From NCBI GenBank assembly GCA_028274465.1, contig CM051455.1, positions 122,485,462 through 122,549,461 of the forward strand: a DNA stretch of 64,000 nucleotides, read 5' to 3'. The stretch is from Plantago ovata. Taxonomy: Eukaryota; Streptophyta; Magnoliopsida; Lamiales; Plantaginaceae. Of the stretch, positions 1-11,182 are shown piece after piece. The position numbers and the translations under genes were made by a program. The notes below the pieces were generated by a model. It did no database searches, was not told the DNA's origin, and worked only from the letters and a program-made list of their open reading frames with translations. Every line of letters begins with the position of its first letter. Within the stretch, counting starts at the first letter, position 1.

Positions 1-220
1 TGTCCAAATTCCAAGGTCATGTAGGTTTTGCCTATCAGGTAAGTAACTGATTCTTAAAATGTTCTTGTATGTTTAGAAAGATGATAAGAAATGATAAGGA
101 ATATCTGTAAATCATAAAAGAACCTAGAAGGTATGTCAAAGCCGTTAGATAAAACCAATATCCATTGTGTTGAGAATATGTGTTTGTGTGTATATATAGG
201 CACTTGCCATTTATTTGATA

Positions 221-253
221 CTAGAATTGGAGCACCGTGTTATTGCGGTGCCC
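221..253 (-). mobile_element. Helitron-like 3' terminus
   Basis: Read on the minus strand, a stem-loop (CGGTGC pairing with GCACCG around an 8-base loop) is followed five bases later by CTAG and then T. This is the layout of a plant Helitron 3' end (hairpin, then CTRR, inserted before T). The element body would lie at higher coordinates, but no helicase sequence or 5' end was found nearby, so this may be a non-autonomous or truncated copy. The stem is only six clean base pairs, so a chance match is possible. Confidence 0.4.
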
Positions 254-770
254 GAGAATGTTAACAATATTTTCTATTACTAATAACAATTCAGATGTAC
301 AAAATAATATTCGTTTAAGTGCAGCACTACAATGAAAAAGGTCTTACCAAAACGGATGCATAAAAGTACTAGCTTTTTGTCAAACACATGCATGGTGTCA
401 ATGAAGTCTATTGTAATAGTACCGTAATTTTAAACAAAAATAAATTTTGAGAAATACGAACAGTCTTTGGAATAAATGATATGATATGAAAGAGAGTTGG
501 CGGTCAATAGAGCTTACAACCTTTTTTTTTTTTTTTTTTAGAAGCAAAAAATGTCTCAAAACGGGACTGTAAATAAATAAAGCAGGACTGAATACCAATA
601 TAAAGCCACCAATGTATCCGTTGCAATGCAACTCATAGACTATCATTAAATGTACTACTAATGGCGGCCAATAAATGTCACAAGCGTATTCATGTCTTTC
701 ACATTACAGGCTTTAAATTTTCTGAAAACACCCTATATGCAGTAAGTTCTAGTTAAAGCATTTCCAGAAG
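254..770. other. Unassigned AT-rich sequence
   Basis: No convincing gene is seen. The stretch holds a T run near 523-540 and short AT-rich sequence. It could be the body of the Helitron-like element whose 3' end is at 221, but nothing in it proves that. Confidence 0.3.
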
Positions 771-856
771 TATAGACAATCTCTCCAAAACTATAGACAA
801 TCCCGGTAAAAAGTATAGACAATCTCTGCAAAATGTATAGATAATCTCTCTCATGA
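771..856. repeat. 22-bp minisatellite, four copies
   Basis: Four head-to-tail copies of a 21-22-bp unit with the core TATAGACAATCTCT begin at 771, 792, 814 and 836. The last copy reads TATAGATAATCTCT. The minus strand stays open across it, which creates a repetitive short peptide with no recognisable function. Confidence 0.8.
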
Positions 857-1189
857 ATCTCATCCACAATATTGAAAAACTTCCAGTCCTCAGCAATGTA
901 TTTGTCAATTTGATTAAATTCTTCAACTAAGCTCAATGGACATATCTGTCGTCCTCATCTTCACGATCGATCATTTGTTACCAGCACACCATTAAGAGAA
1001 CTGGCTATTGAAAGATAGATGGGGTTCACCATCAGCGATCCACCTTGCACTTCGATCGAGTTCCACCTCTGTTTATGTTGCACCTGATAAGATGAAATTG
1101 AAGATATTAGTATAAAAATAAATATAATATGTAGAGGTAAAACAGTAAATCAAACCGTATTTATTTAATCAAACATAAAATCGAGGCAT
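857..1189. other. Unassigned sequence, possible gene remnant
   Basis: On the minus strand 857-930 encodes a non-repetitive stretch (LVEEFNQIDKYIAEDWKFF) that looks coding-like, and near 1083 there is a possible splice acceptor (TTATCAG). No family was recognised and no complete exon could be defined. It may be a decayed host gene exon. Confidence 0.25.
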
Positions 1190-2085
1190 GTGCTTGCACA
1201 TTTTCCTTAAAACAATTACGTCCCCTCACTACGGTGCTTGAGGTAACATTGGACGCTTGTTTCCCAAGATACAACGGTTAGACCTTAATAACTAGCTGCA
1301 CTCGCTTGTTGTTCCTAGCGAACGAAAACTGGTGCCCAGATTATACAAAAAGAAGTCGAGAAGAAAGGAACAAAGAAAGAAGAGATTTAGGGTGGGTTTT
1401 TTTCTCTCCTTATTCTATTCCCAATACACATGAGACCCTTTATATATGAGGAAAATGAGAATGTAACATCATTCTTCATCATACCAACTCATTACAAAAT
1501 ATTTGTAACTTATGCTCCATTACCCAAATTCATTTCAAGAATTAACTTAGTAACTTATGGTGCAACAAATATCAAATTGAGTATTTGTAACTTACATGAG
1601 TTACAAATTTCTATTTAAAATAAAACTTCTAGAAGGTTTGTAGTAAGTGAACCAACAAAACTCTAGCTTATCAGGACTAACCTACATGAGCTTGGTTTGG
1701 TTCGATATTCGTGTCTGAGGGTCGCGCGCATCCACTCTTACACAAGTTCACTAGTTTCGTGTACAAATCTGGCCAGGATTTGAACTCAACTTATCTAGCT
1801 ACACAACTTGAACACCAAGTAGGGACTAGTAAGTTAACTAGAGACTACACTTTATCTCAAACAATGTGGGACAAACCCATTCAACCTTCTAACTTTAAGC
1901 AATTATTCCTCACAAACCCAAAGTCCATTATGGACATCTAATATATCCATTCAAAGCTCTTATGGAGTAGCTTTCAGATATATACTACTTTATCTTAATT
2001 AATCAATAATGAAGAATTGGTCTCCATGTAAATAAACCACACAGGGCATTATTTACTTCTTATTTTTTCTTCATATTTTCCAACA
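1190..2085 (-). mobile_element. Solo LTR or LTR fragment, Copia-like
   Basis: Read on the minus strand, the block starts TGTTGGAAAATATG at 2085. It has a TATA box (CATATATAAAG, about 1437-1448) followed by pyrimidine-rich leader sequence, and ends near GCAAGCACA at about 1190. The TGTTGG start and the promoter layout are typical of Ty1/Copia LTRs. I found no matching second LTR, primer site or convincing target duplication, so the left edge is approximate. Confidence 0.45.
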
Positions 2086-2411
2086 GTTTCATCTTTATTT
2101 TTTCCAAGAATACAGTTCTTCACTGCAACAGACTTGAGACACATGTAAACTCACGCTCTTCTCGATGGAACTGAGTGTGGAATTCAGACCCACTTTCATC
2201 TTCAGCAAGTCGATGTTCTTCACCTGAGCAGCCGCAGGCCACAGTCTTGAATGTTCAAATTGATCTGCTTCTGATCTGAATCTTATTCACTTCGATCTCA
2301 CTCTCTCGATAGCGATTGAATTGGGTGTGCAAATCAATTCTCTCCATGTCGATCTCCATGTTCGATGGATTAGGTTTTGCCATAGGGTTTAGGTTTTGGG
2401 GACGACGGGTG
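2086..2411. other. Flank of Copia element A, possible decayed host gene 5' end
   Basis: The minus strand has an ATG at about 2374 followed by 34 codons to a stop. A second frame encodes a coding-like stretch (AAQVKNIDLLKMKVGLNS). Neither was recognised. The sequence lies between the LTR-like block and element A and may be old host sequence disrupted by both insertions. Confidence 0.25.
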
Positions 2412-2416
2412 AGAAT

Positions 2417-4525
2417 TGTAAGAAAATACGGTCAGAGTTACCCCTAGGGTACGCAGCGGAATTTCAAAAATTTTCTTAACATGCAGGTTAATTGATTATG
2501 TATATGCCGTATATATTTAAACACGTCAATTAGAAGATTTACAATACTCCAAAAGCAAGCACAGCTTCCAAGTCTTCGTAATAATCCGGTGAATCTTCTC
2601 CTTCGTCGAAGTCGAAGATATCTGCAATACTTTGATTATCTGCAAGACAATAAAAGTCAGTTTCCAGCTCCTTGAACCTCAACCTTGGTATCCACGGATG
2701 AACAACTTATCGGAAAGAATGCTAGGATATTCTTTGTGTGGCCAAAAAGATGGGGCGGCGGTTTTCCTACGGTGAGGGGTGGCGCGCGCGTGGGCTTGGG
2801 AGAGGTAGGGGAGAGCTTTTTATTTTCTCTAAGAAAACTGGTAGACAAACTATATGTCTGGGTATTCAACTGTATGAAAGTCTATGTCAAAAACTCTCTA
2901 ATAGTCTACTATATATAGTAGTCAATGGAAGCCTAATGAATAATCAATTAGACTTCATAAAGGAATAAGAATCTAATTCTTATCGCACTAGGAAACCAAT
3001 TCAAGTCTAGATTCATTCCCAATCAAGTTAGAACTCAATCAGGAAAATCTAACTTATCCCTTGGACTTCTAATAGAGGAAGGAGTCGAAGTCCTTTCCCT
3101 ATCTCAGCTGCGCGCGCGCGCGCCCCCAAGGAGGTTAGGTGGGTCCCGATTTTGGGACCCACTTATAGTTCTAAGGCAATTCAAACTCCAAGTAGATTTT
3201 TCCCATGTGCATATATTAATTCCAAATTAACATATCCTTTCAAATCAAACCTCTATTATATTTCTAAAATATAATCTTTAATTGTATTTACATAAAATAC
3301 AATTAATTAGCCAATTCAATTAATAATTCCAAATCATTAATTGAGCCACAAAATTTTATAATTAATTCCAAATCAATTATAATCCATCAACCACAATTAA
3401 TTCTAAATTAATTGCGATTCCATCTTCAAGGATATTCGGATAAGCTGAATCACCACATAGTGTGACCCATAGGGCCTCATTGTATTAAGCAAGTCCTAGA
3501 CTAGGCAAAATGGAATTCCTAGACGGTTCCATTTGCAAATTAATACATGAGGACGTTTGAGAGGTTTCTCAAAGCAAACCCTTTCGTTGCGAAGTCTGTT
3601 GCGCTCAACGCGACGATGGTAACGTCCCTTCATCTGACTGACTCGAATGCATCTAGGATCGATGAAGTGTCTATCCCAATAATACATCCACGGGCGTCTT
3701 CAGTGAGTTGCATGGTGAATCCAATATCTATTATGACCATCATAATAATATTGATACGCTGGCCAGTGGTTTTACCAATCACAACTATGAACGACTATGA
3801 GCAGTGCTCTCCTGTGCTACACATGAGAGATGAATCCTTCACAGAAACACTTATCATCCCCATTTGTATGTAGCCATAATCCTGGATCGTGTCTTGGGTC
3901 AACTGCTTATTCAGAGCTGACATCGACGGGTCCACCAAGGATATGGAGCAACAAATGTGATGATAAAGTCCTGTAAGTCCAAAGGACGACTGGCATCACT
4001 TCGACAACTTACCGGTTCCCATAGACACTTCGGTATAGAGTATACATCGATGGGAGTGTCCGGTGGGTACTCCCATTGTTTGGTAATCATCCTTCGAACA
4101 ACTATGCGCAGTTATGGGAACGTTTCTTGATTGTCCAACAATCCGTTCCGTGGCCGTGGGATCGGCTCACACTTGCTGCAACAAGTATAACCTCCACGCA
4201 TACTAGTCTCAGCTGGTTCATTCAGACCCCTACATCCGAGATGAACCTCGACTAGGGAGAGTTTGGGATAGATGATAACTCACATAGCTCCCACTATATG
4301 TGTGATCGGTCATCTATCCGAGGAAACATGTTTAATATCAATTCAGACAGAAATAGAGATATGACATGCTGCATGCCTGGTGTAATATAAATATGAAAGC
4401 GATACTCAATAGTCAAACAACAAACATATATTATATTACGTTGACCTGTGTAACAGTACATATATGCCCTCTATAAGGGCTGCATGCCCTTAATAAGGAC
4501 TGTCTCTAGGACATATACACTATCA
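2417..4525 (-). repeat. 3' LTR of Copia A
   Basis: The LTR matches 29530-31638 along its whole length with scattered substitutions and single-base indels. A perfect 16-bp palindrome containing the TATA core (CTACTATATATAGTAG, 2906-2921) sits in the expected promoter position. A GC dinucleotide run lies near 3111-3123. Short open frames inside it (for example 3547-3873) recur in the other LTR only because the LTRs are copies. Confidence 0.93.
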
Positions 4526-4539
4526 ATCTCCCACTTGGA
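4526..4539 (-). promoter_or_regulatory. Polypurine tract of Copia A
   Basis: On the minus strand the purine-rich run CCAAGTGGGAGAT directly abuts the TGATAG start of the 3' LTR. This is the usual place and composition of the plus-strand DNA primer of Copia elements. Confidence 0.85.
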
Positions 4540-7500
4540 CTAGAGCCAGTCACCTTTATGCTTAATACCCAGATTAGCATAATGTCTTAAGTGGACTTCC
4601 ACTGATAAGACCTTGGTGAAAGGATCTGCCACGTTGTCCGTGGTAGAGACACGTTCTATACTAACTTCTCCTCCATCAATAATCTCACGTATAACGTGAT
4701 ACTTTCTAAGTACATGTTTGTTCTTGTTTGTAGATCTAGGCTCCTTAGATTGAGCGACGGCGCCCGTATTATCACAATAAATCGTTATTGGACTAGGAGC
4801 AGGAACAACCCTCAATTCCTTCAAGAACTCTGAAATCCAGACAGCTTCTTTCGATGTTCTGATGCAGCAATGTACTCGGCTTCTGTGGATGAGTCAGCAA
4901 TCGTGGCTTGCTTAGAACTCTTCCAACAGATAGCTCCTCCGTTCAATTTGAATACGTATCCTGTCTGTGACTTAAAGTCATCAGGATCTGATTTAAATCC
5001 AGCGTCGACATAACCAGACATCTTTAATTCTGGTTCTCCACCAAACACCAAGAACATTTCCTTAGTCCGTCGAAGGTACTTAAGAATGTTCTTTACAGCC
5101 GTCTAGTGAGGTACTCCTGGATTCTGTTGGTGTCGACAAGTGACACTAAGCGCATATGCCACATCGAGCCTTGTGCAATTCATTGCATACATTATAGACC
5201 CTACTGCCGAAGCATAGGGCACACGACTCATTGCATTTCTTTCTTCATCAGTTTTAGGACTATCCTTAACTGATAAGACAATCCCATGCCTAGCTGGGAG
5301 AAAGCCTCTCTTTGAGTCGTCCATCTTATAACGCTTCAGTATTTTGTCGATGTAGGTGGACTGTGTCAATCCTAACATCCTCTTGGATCTATCTCTATAG
5401 ATCTTGATCCCTAGGATGTAGTTCGATTCACCCCAGTCCTTCATTGAGAAGGTACTTGATAACCAAACTTTAGTCTCTTCTAGCATAGAGACATTGTTTC
5501 CCATGATCAAAATGTCATCAACATAGATGATCATGAAAACGACTCCCTTGTTGCTGTGCCTAGTGTAGACACAGGGATCTTCCTTGCTTCTGACGAAGTC
5601 AAACGATTTGACAGCTTCATTAAAGCGGATATTCCAGCTCCTAGACGCTTGCTTTAGCCCATAGATGGATCTTTGTAATTTGCATACAACAGTTGGCCTG
5701 GTTTTACTAATAAAACCTTCCGGCTGTACCATATAGACCTCTTCCTCAAGGTTGCCATTGAGGAAGGCAGTCTTTACATCCATCTGCCATATCTCATAAT
5801 CATAGTAGGCAGCTATTGCAAGTAGAATTCGAATAGACTTCAATTTTGCTACCGGTGAAAAGGTTTCATCGTAATCGATGCAATACCTTTGCGTGTAGCC
5901 TTTCGCCACAAGTCTAGCCTTGTGCGTTTGTACCTTGCCATCGGCATTTGTCTTTCGTTTAAAGACCCATTTGCACCCAATAGGTCTAACCCCTTGGGGC
6001 AAGTCTACCAAGTTCCAAACTTGGTTCAGGTACATGGAGTCCATTTCCAATTCCATGGCCTCTTGCCATTTGTCTGAGTCAATATCAATTATTGCCTCTT
6101 TGTAGGTCTCGGGATCTTCCCGATCTGATAAGCCGACATCAAGTTCACTGATGTCTTCTATCATAAGGCTTTGCTTCTGAGGTCCTTTTAGGATCCTCTT
6201 CGACCTACGGAGCTCGACTGATGCAGCTCGTCGCGCCCCGCGACCCTGTTCCCTAGCGGGAGACTTCTCTTGTGCAACTTGTTGCACAGGTTGATTGACA
6301 ACGGGTTCTATTAGTGTGGTTTCAACTGTTGATCTAATCACATGACTCCCACTGACTATGACATGCCTAGCAAGTGCCATATCATTACCCTTGTCTACTT
6401 CGAAATCTCCCACTGAACTTGAGTCCAAATCAGAAGATTTGGAGAACTCATGTTCGCGCGTGTCAAAGTCTTGAATTTCTTCAAGTTCTATCATGTCATC
6501 TAACCTCTCTTCTTCGAGGTATTCTGCTTCTAAAAACTTGACGTTTCTAGATACTATCACCTTGTGATCTTCAGCATGATAGAATTCATAGCCTCTCGTC
6601 TGACGAGGATAGCCTATGAAATATACTTTGACACCCTTGACATCTAACTTATCAGTGAGCATCAGTTTGACTATCGCAGGACAGCCCCAAGGTCTAAGAT
6701 AGCCCAGTGAGGGCTTCTTTCCTTTCCATAACTCATAAGGAGTTTTCTCCACTGATTTAGATGGTACACGGTTCAGAATGTAGATTGCAGTTTGTAGCGC
6801 ATATCCCCATAGATATTTTGGAAGAGTCGAGAATCCAATCATTGATCTCACCATGTCTAACAGGGTTCGATTCCTTCTCTCAGACACACCATTTAACTGT
6901 GGTGTTCCAGGAGGAGTCCATTGCGATTGAATTCCATTTTCCTTCAAGTAGTCAATAAATTCTTCACTAAGGTATTCACCTCCTCGATCTGATCGAAGAG
7001 TGACTATCCTTAGGTTCAATTCATTCTCGACCTCATTCCTAAACTCCTTGAATTTCCCAAAGGTCTCGGATTTATTCTTCATAAGATAAATATATCCATA
7101 CCTTGAGAAATCGTCAGTAAAGGTAACGAAGTAAGGATAACCCCCACGCACATGGACTTTAAAAGGTCCACATACATCGGTATGTATGAGCTCTAAGCAG
7201 CGAGTGGCACGAACACCTTGTCCAACAAAAGGTTTGTTCGTCATCTTACCCTTAACACATGATTCGCATGTACCATATGATTCAAAATCAAATGGTTCTA
7301 AGTAGTCCAACTTCCTTAGTCTTTGAATCCGTGTTTCATTGATATGGCCTAGCCGACAATGCCATAGATAAGATGGATTATTCTTCCTACTTGAAGACGG
7401 TTGTTTGTTATGTATTTGAAATAAAGGTAGACTACTTTGTAAAATATATAAACCATTCACTAAGCGAGCTTTTCCATAATACTGGTCATTTAATGAAAAA

Positions 7501-8561
7501 TAACAAGTATTATTAGCAAATCGAGAGGAAAAACCCAAATTGTCCAACAATGGAATGGAAATAATATTTCTTACAATGGATGGAACAAAATAAACGTTAT
7601 CAAGTTCTAAACATTGTCCTGAAGGTAAATCTATCTTGCAGCGTCCAACGCGTTTGGCTTCAACTGGATTGTCGTTCCCAACATGCAAGTCGATTTCACC
7701 TTGCTTGACTAGCCTGTGATCAATTAGCCCCTGCACATTATTACAAATGTGCGAGCCACAGGCTGTATCTAATACCCAACCATTGGAGTCAAAAGTAGTC
7801 ATGTTCATTTCAATAACAAACAAACCTGAGCTAGAAGCCGGTGGCTTCTTAGCTTGATCTGCCCTCAGCTTAGGGCAATCTTTCTTCCAGTGGCCCTTGA
7901 GTTTGCAATAGAGACAAATCTCGATCCTCAGTCGAAATTTAGCCATCCTACGATTGCGTCCATTCTTGCCACCCTTCTTCCTTTTGGGTCTACGATTGAC
8001 CCTTAGGAACTCGTTGGCAATGGGTCTCTCAGCAATCAACTCTGTTGCTACCCCGACATTGGGATTCTGAATAGATTGCAACAATCTTTGCACGATCAAG
8101 ATAATGGAAGCCTTAGCTTCTAGCTCCAAGCCATATCCAACAAGTTGTAAGAGGAAGTTGACTTGTTCAGGCGATAGCTCTTCTGTCCCAAGTCTTTGGA
8201 TAAGCATGATCTTGATAGCTTCGAACCCTTCACACATCCTTGGAGTATCCAAGAATGAGGAGAGATATTTCACAATCTCATATGGTTCCTTGTCTCGACA
8301 TGGTCCAACCATATTGTCAGACATAGCATTCAGCAACAAGTTCTTTACAAACTCGGCCCTTTCCACTGACATTTCATAATAGCAATCATAGGTTGCCGTA
8401 GTGAATTCAGTGGGAGGTGGAGGGATAGGTTCGTCCAAGACGTACTCAATCTCGTTGTACCATAGCACCTTTCGTACCTCATGGATCCAATCCACGTAGT
8501 TTGGTCCTGTTAGCTTTTGCAACTCCAAGTTGGCAACAAGCTCGGAGGACGGTATAGCCAT
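4540..8561 (-). pseudogene. Copia A gag-pol polyprotein, disrupted
   Basis: The single reading frame starts [13 protein letters not shown] (ATG at 8561; the open frame extends 16 codons upstream without a better start). Domains in order: Gag; a CCHC zinc knuckle ([14 protein letters not shown], about residue 215); aspartic protease with DTACGSH (about 260); GAG-pre-integrase WHCRLGH (about 397); integrase core with [15 protein letters not shown] and the catalytic Glu region (about 460-560); reverse transcriptase with [11 protein letters not shown] and the catalytic YVDD (about 1010); then RNase H. An in-frame TAG at 5103-5105 and a frameshift near 4825-4850 cut off and split RNase H, so the polyprotein loses its C-terminal domain. 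Everything up to the TAG is open over about 1150 codons, which suggests fairly recent loss of activity. Confidence 0.93.
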
Positions 8562-9755
8562 TTCTAATTTCCTAAGGAGAAATAATATAGAACGAAAATA
8601 ATAAATCAACTATTGAAATACTATTTCTAAATACACAGTTAACATAACTAAACAACAAGGGCCTTTAGCTGTTTAGCTCCCACTATTTTCACATATGCTT
8701 ACCCCCAAAACAAACATACGAGTAATGTCTAACAAGTTACCGTAGTGGCCAAGATCCAAATCCATAATATGCTATACTCCAACGGGGGCTGATCGCATAG
8801 CATAATATGACCGGTAGGACTATCCAATTGCGTCACGCAACTCTTGGGTGTTAAATCTAATTTAACCCGATGCTCTACATATTGTACCTATCGAGGTCGC
8901 TAGATACAATATGCAGTAAGTTATAACCATAGGCTTACTCTAATCTGACGATCACTGCGAGTCTGCAAGACGAGGTCGCCAATACAGGGAAACGCAATGA
9001 AAATTCAGAATTAAAGCACTCCATGGAAAGCATCTCAGAAATACATACATATATATATCTCTGCACTTATATTGGTTGGGGCTTCTAGCTTGAGGGTTGT
9101 TATCAGTCATCTACAAACAAATAAGGGCGCCGCCTACCCATCATGCAAGAGCGGTCTACACGTAATGGATGCCGCCTATCCATTCTAGTTCTAAACGCGA
9201 TCAAGCACATAATGGACGCCGCCTACCCATACATAACATATGCGGTCCGACAAATAAGAGGGCGCCGCCTACCCTCGCATGCATAGCGGTCGAACGGAAA
9301 GTAAAATACATGGTATTTAAACCTGCATTGTCAAACAATAGCATATCGAGCAAACAAACAAGTAGTAGCCTATGTGGATGCTAAATGACTTCATAACTTC
9401 ATTATGAAAATTATAATCCCATACTTATAATCTCTATGAAATAATTGAAAATTTTGACTAGATTGAAAAATCGAAAATTCTATTGACCAGGTAGCAATTT
9501 TCGAAAACCCGAATGACTCAATTGTAATTTTCAAAACCTTGGAGGTGTTAAATCTAAAATTCAAAAGTAGAAGGACTTATTTGTAATAAACAATAAATTG
9601 ATAAATCACAAATAAGCCCCTTAACTTTATACTAATTAAATTTAACCCCTCTAGTTAAAAACAATTACAATTAAATCATATTTATATTCCAAATATAAAA
9701 TTCAATCCTCAAAATTTTCAAAATTCGATTTTGGGTCCAACCCGGGAAAAATATA
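8562..9755 (-). other. Untranslated leader of Copia A
   Basis: This AT-rich sequence lies between the Gag start and the array. It contains no coding-like frame. It holds the short GCCGCCTACCC repeat cluster (9121-9283) and runs without a visible break into the first array unit at 9756. Long leaders between primer site and Gag are common in plant LTR elements. Confidence 0.7.
9121..9283. repeat. Leader repeat, four copies around GCCGCCTACCC
   Basis: The core GCCGCCTACCC (once GCCGCCTATCC) starts at 9129, 9171, 9218 and 9264, spaced 42-47 bp. Each core is followed by a short variable segment and then GCGGTC or GCGATC. The surrounding sequence is AT-rich, so these GC-rich modules stand out. Confidence 0.85.
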
Positions 9756-10373
9756 GGAAATATTGGTCTAAGGTCCAAGATTCGGTGATAATTTTGCACT
9801 GAATCTGTACTTTTTATATCCATGCATTTAGATCCGAAAACTTGTAATTAGGTCTTCAATTACACGAAATATTGCAACTAGCTCCAACAGCTAGTACTGA
9901 GCTAGTCTGACTTGGTCTGCTGAATGGTAGACAACCAATTTTTTTGGCCCAGTTACAAGATGGCCGAACTCGGACATTTCAATAGTTCGCCTATTCACAT
10001 TATTCGGACGGATTCAGCTAATTCCATAAAACATATATTTCCTTTATATCCCCAAACCATTTCAAATTTCAAATCCTCTAATCAAAATCGAGAATCCCCA
10101 AATCCGGCTACACCATTGAAATCATATGCTGAGCCAGCAATCTCCTCAAAGTTGACGTCTTGGTTAAGATTCATTCTTCTAGAGTGGATCTGCAACCATA
10201 TAAATTTCTTGGTTAAGATTCATCTTTTTGGAGTGGATCTGCAACCATATAAATTGATTATGGGCAATTGATTATACTCTAATTAAAATCCAAACAAGAA
10301 AATTTTCAAACTGGAAGAACAACATTACTTCAAAAAGGAGAGGAAAAGAGGAAGGTAGAGACAAGAAGAAGAA

Positions 10374-10487
10374 ATGGTAAGCTTCGAGGTAGGCTCTGTT
10401 CCGTTCAACGCCGATGGCTGGGGCCCTCCAGATTCCACCGCCGCCACCGTCCCCTTCGCCCCTTTCTCCCGCTCCGAGAAGCTCGGC
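10374..10487 (+). pseudogene. eIF3 subunit D 5' fragment, unit 1
   Basis: The ATG opens MVSFEVGSVPFNADGWGPP and continues through VPFAPFSRSEKLG, which matches the N-terminus of plant translation initiation factor eIF3 subunit D as I know the family. Similarity stops at KLG; the downstream frame (LRQSHQST) is unrelated, so only about 38 codons plus probable 5' UTR (AAGGAGAGG-rich, just upstream) were captured. The fragment lies on the strand opposite to the Copia A transcript. It is a captured gene piece, not a functional gene. Confidence 0.85.
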
Positions 10488-10502
10488 CTTCGTCAATCTC
10501 AC

Positions 10503-10722
10503 CAGTCAACACCTCCATGGCCGCAGGACGCTTTGCTGTTTCAGATCTGGGAGTTGCGCGGTGGTGGGGTGATAATTTTGCCGTGGTCTGATGTGGTGCG
10601 GTGCAAGTGCAAAGGAGGAGGATATACGGAGAAGGAAAAGTTAGAGAGAGAAATAATACATTATAGAATGATTTGATTAAAATGTCTCTATTCACTCACT
10701 GGATCATCATCTGGGTTTTATA
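10503..10722 (-). pseudogene. Second gene 5' fragment with TATA box, unit 1
   Basis: On the minus strand there is a TATA box (TATAAAA at 10722-10716), a CT-rich leader, then ATG at 10518 opening MEVLT, and after 16 bases of exon a canonical splice donor (GTGAG, 10502-10498). The intron is cut after roughly 15 bases, where the eIF3d fragment begins from the other side. The parent gene was not recognised because only five codons remain. Promoter, leader, start and donor in the correct order support capture from genomic DNA rather than mRNA. Confidence 0.45.
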
Positions 10723-10949
10723 GCGGCCCTTGTCCCGTGTAAAAAAGTGTGTGATTTTTTACACAAATGTGGAATTTTTCATTTTTCGCGGATTTGAGTC
10801 AAGTAAAATTAAGCTAACCTAAAGAGCTAAAATTACTGAGCAAGTACACAGGGTAAAAAAACCCTATAGTGATTGAAGAACGTAATAAATAGATCTTTCT
10901 AGTATACAAAAAAAAATACACATCATCATCAAGCCAGTACATAGCATTC

Positions 10950-11180
10950 TTGTCTAACAAGAATACTCGTTGGTGCCCTAAATCAATATTTAATGGATCT
11001 AGTTGCTCTTCGTATTACTCCTTTTCTTCAAATGGTGATTATGAGAGTGAAAATGATGTTGAGCGTAGGGAAGGAAGATTTACGGGAGAGGCATCAAGTA
11101 TGCGGGAAAATATTGTGAGGAGTGAAATTGATTACAGAGAAGAAGATGTTGGAACTAGCTTGAAGAAGATGACAATGTAG
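10950..11180 (+). pseudogene. Third coding-like block, unit 1
   Basis: An open frame encodes SNKNTRWCPKSIFNGSSC, then a Ser/Tyr stretch and a charged Glu/Arg-rich part ending KKMTM. There is no ATG at its start, so it is probably an internal or last exon of an unrecognised gene. Composition looks coding-like compared with the flanks. No domain was recognised. Confidence 0.4.
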
Positions 11181-11182
11181 TG

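Noticed and set aside
2086-2390. Possible host gene first exon on the minus strand
   Set aside because: The ATG frame closes after 34 codons and no protein family was recognised, so I list the stretch only as unassigned.
3547-3873. 108-residue open frame in the Copia A LTR, with an equivalent at 30660-30986
   Set aside because: Its recurrence is explained by the two LTRs being copies. There is no domain, and base changes between the two do not look like protein constraint.
9924-10271. 115-residue open frame recurring in array units 1 and 3, shorter in unit 2
   Set aside because: Conservation follows from recent unit duplication. It is a frame over leader-like AT-rich sequence with a duplicated 50-bp piece, and no recognisable protein.
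10272-10502. Minus-strand 76-residue frame overlapping the eIF3d fragment in each unit
   Set aside because: It is the antisense shadow of the GC-rich eIF3d coding sequence; the sense frame has the family match.
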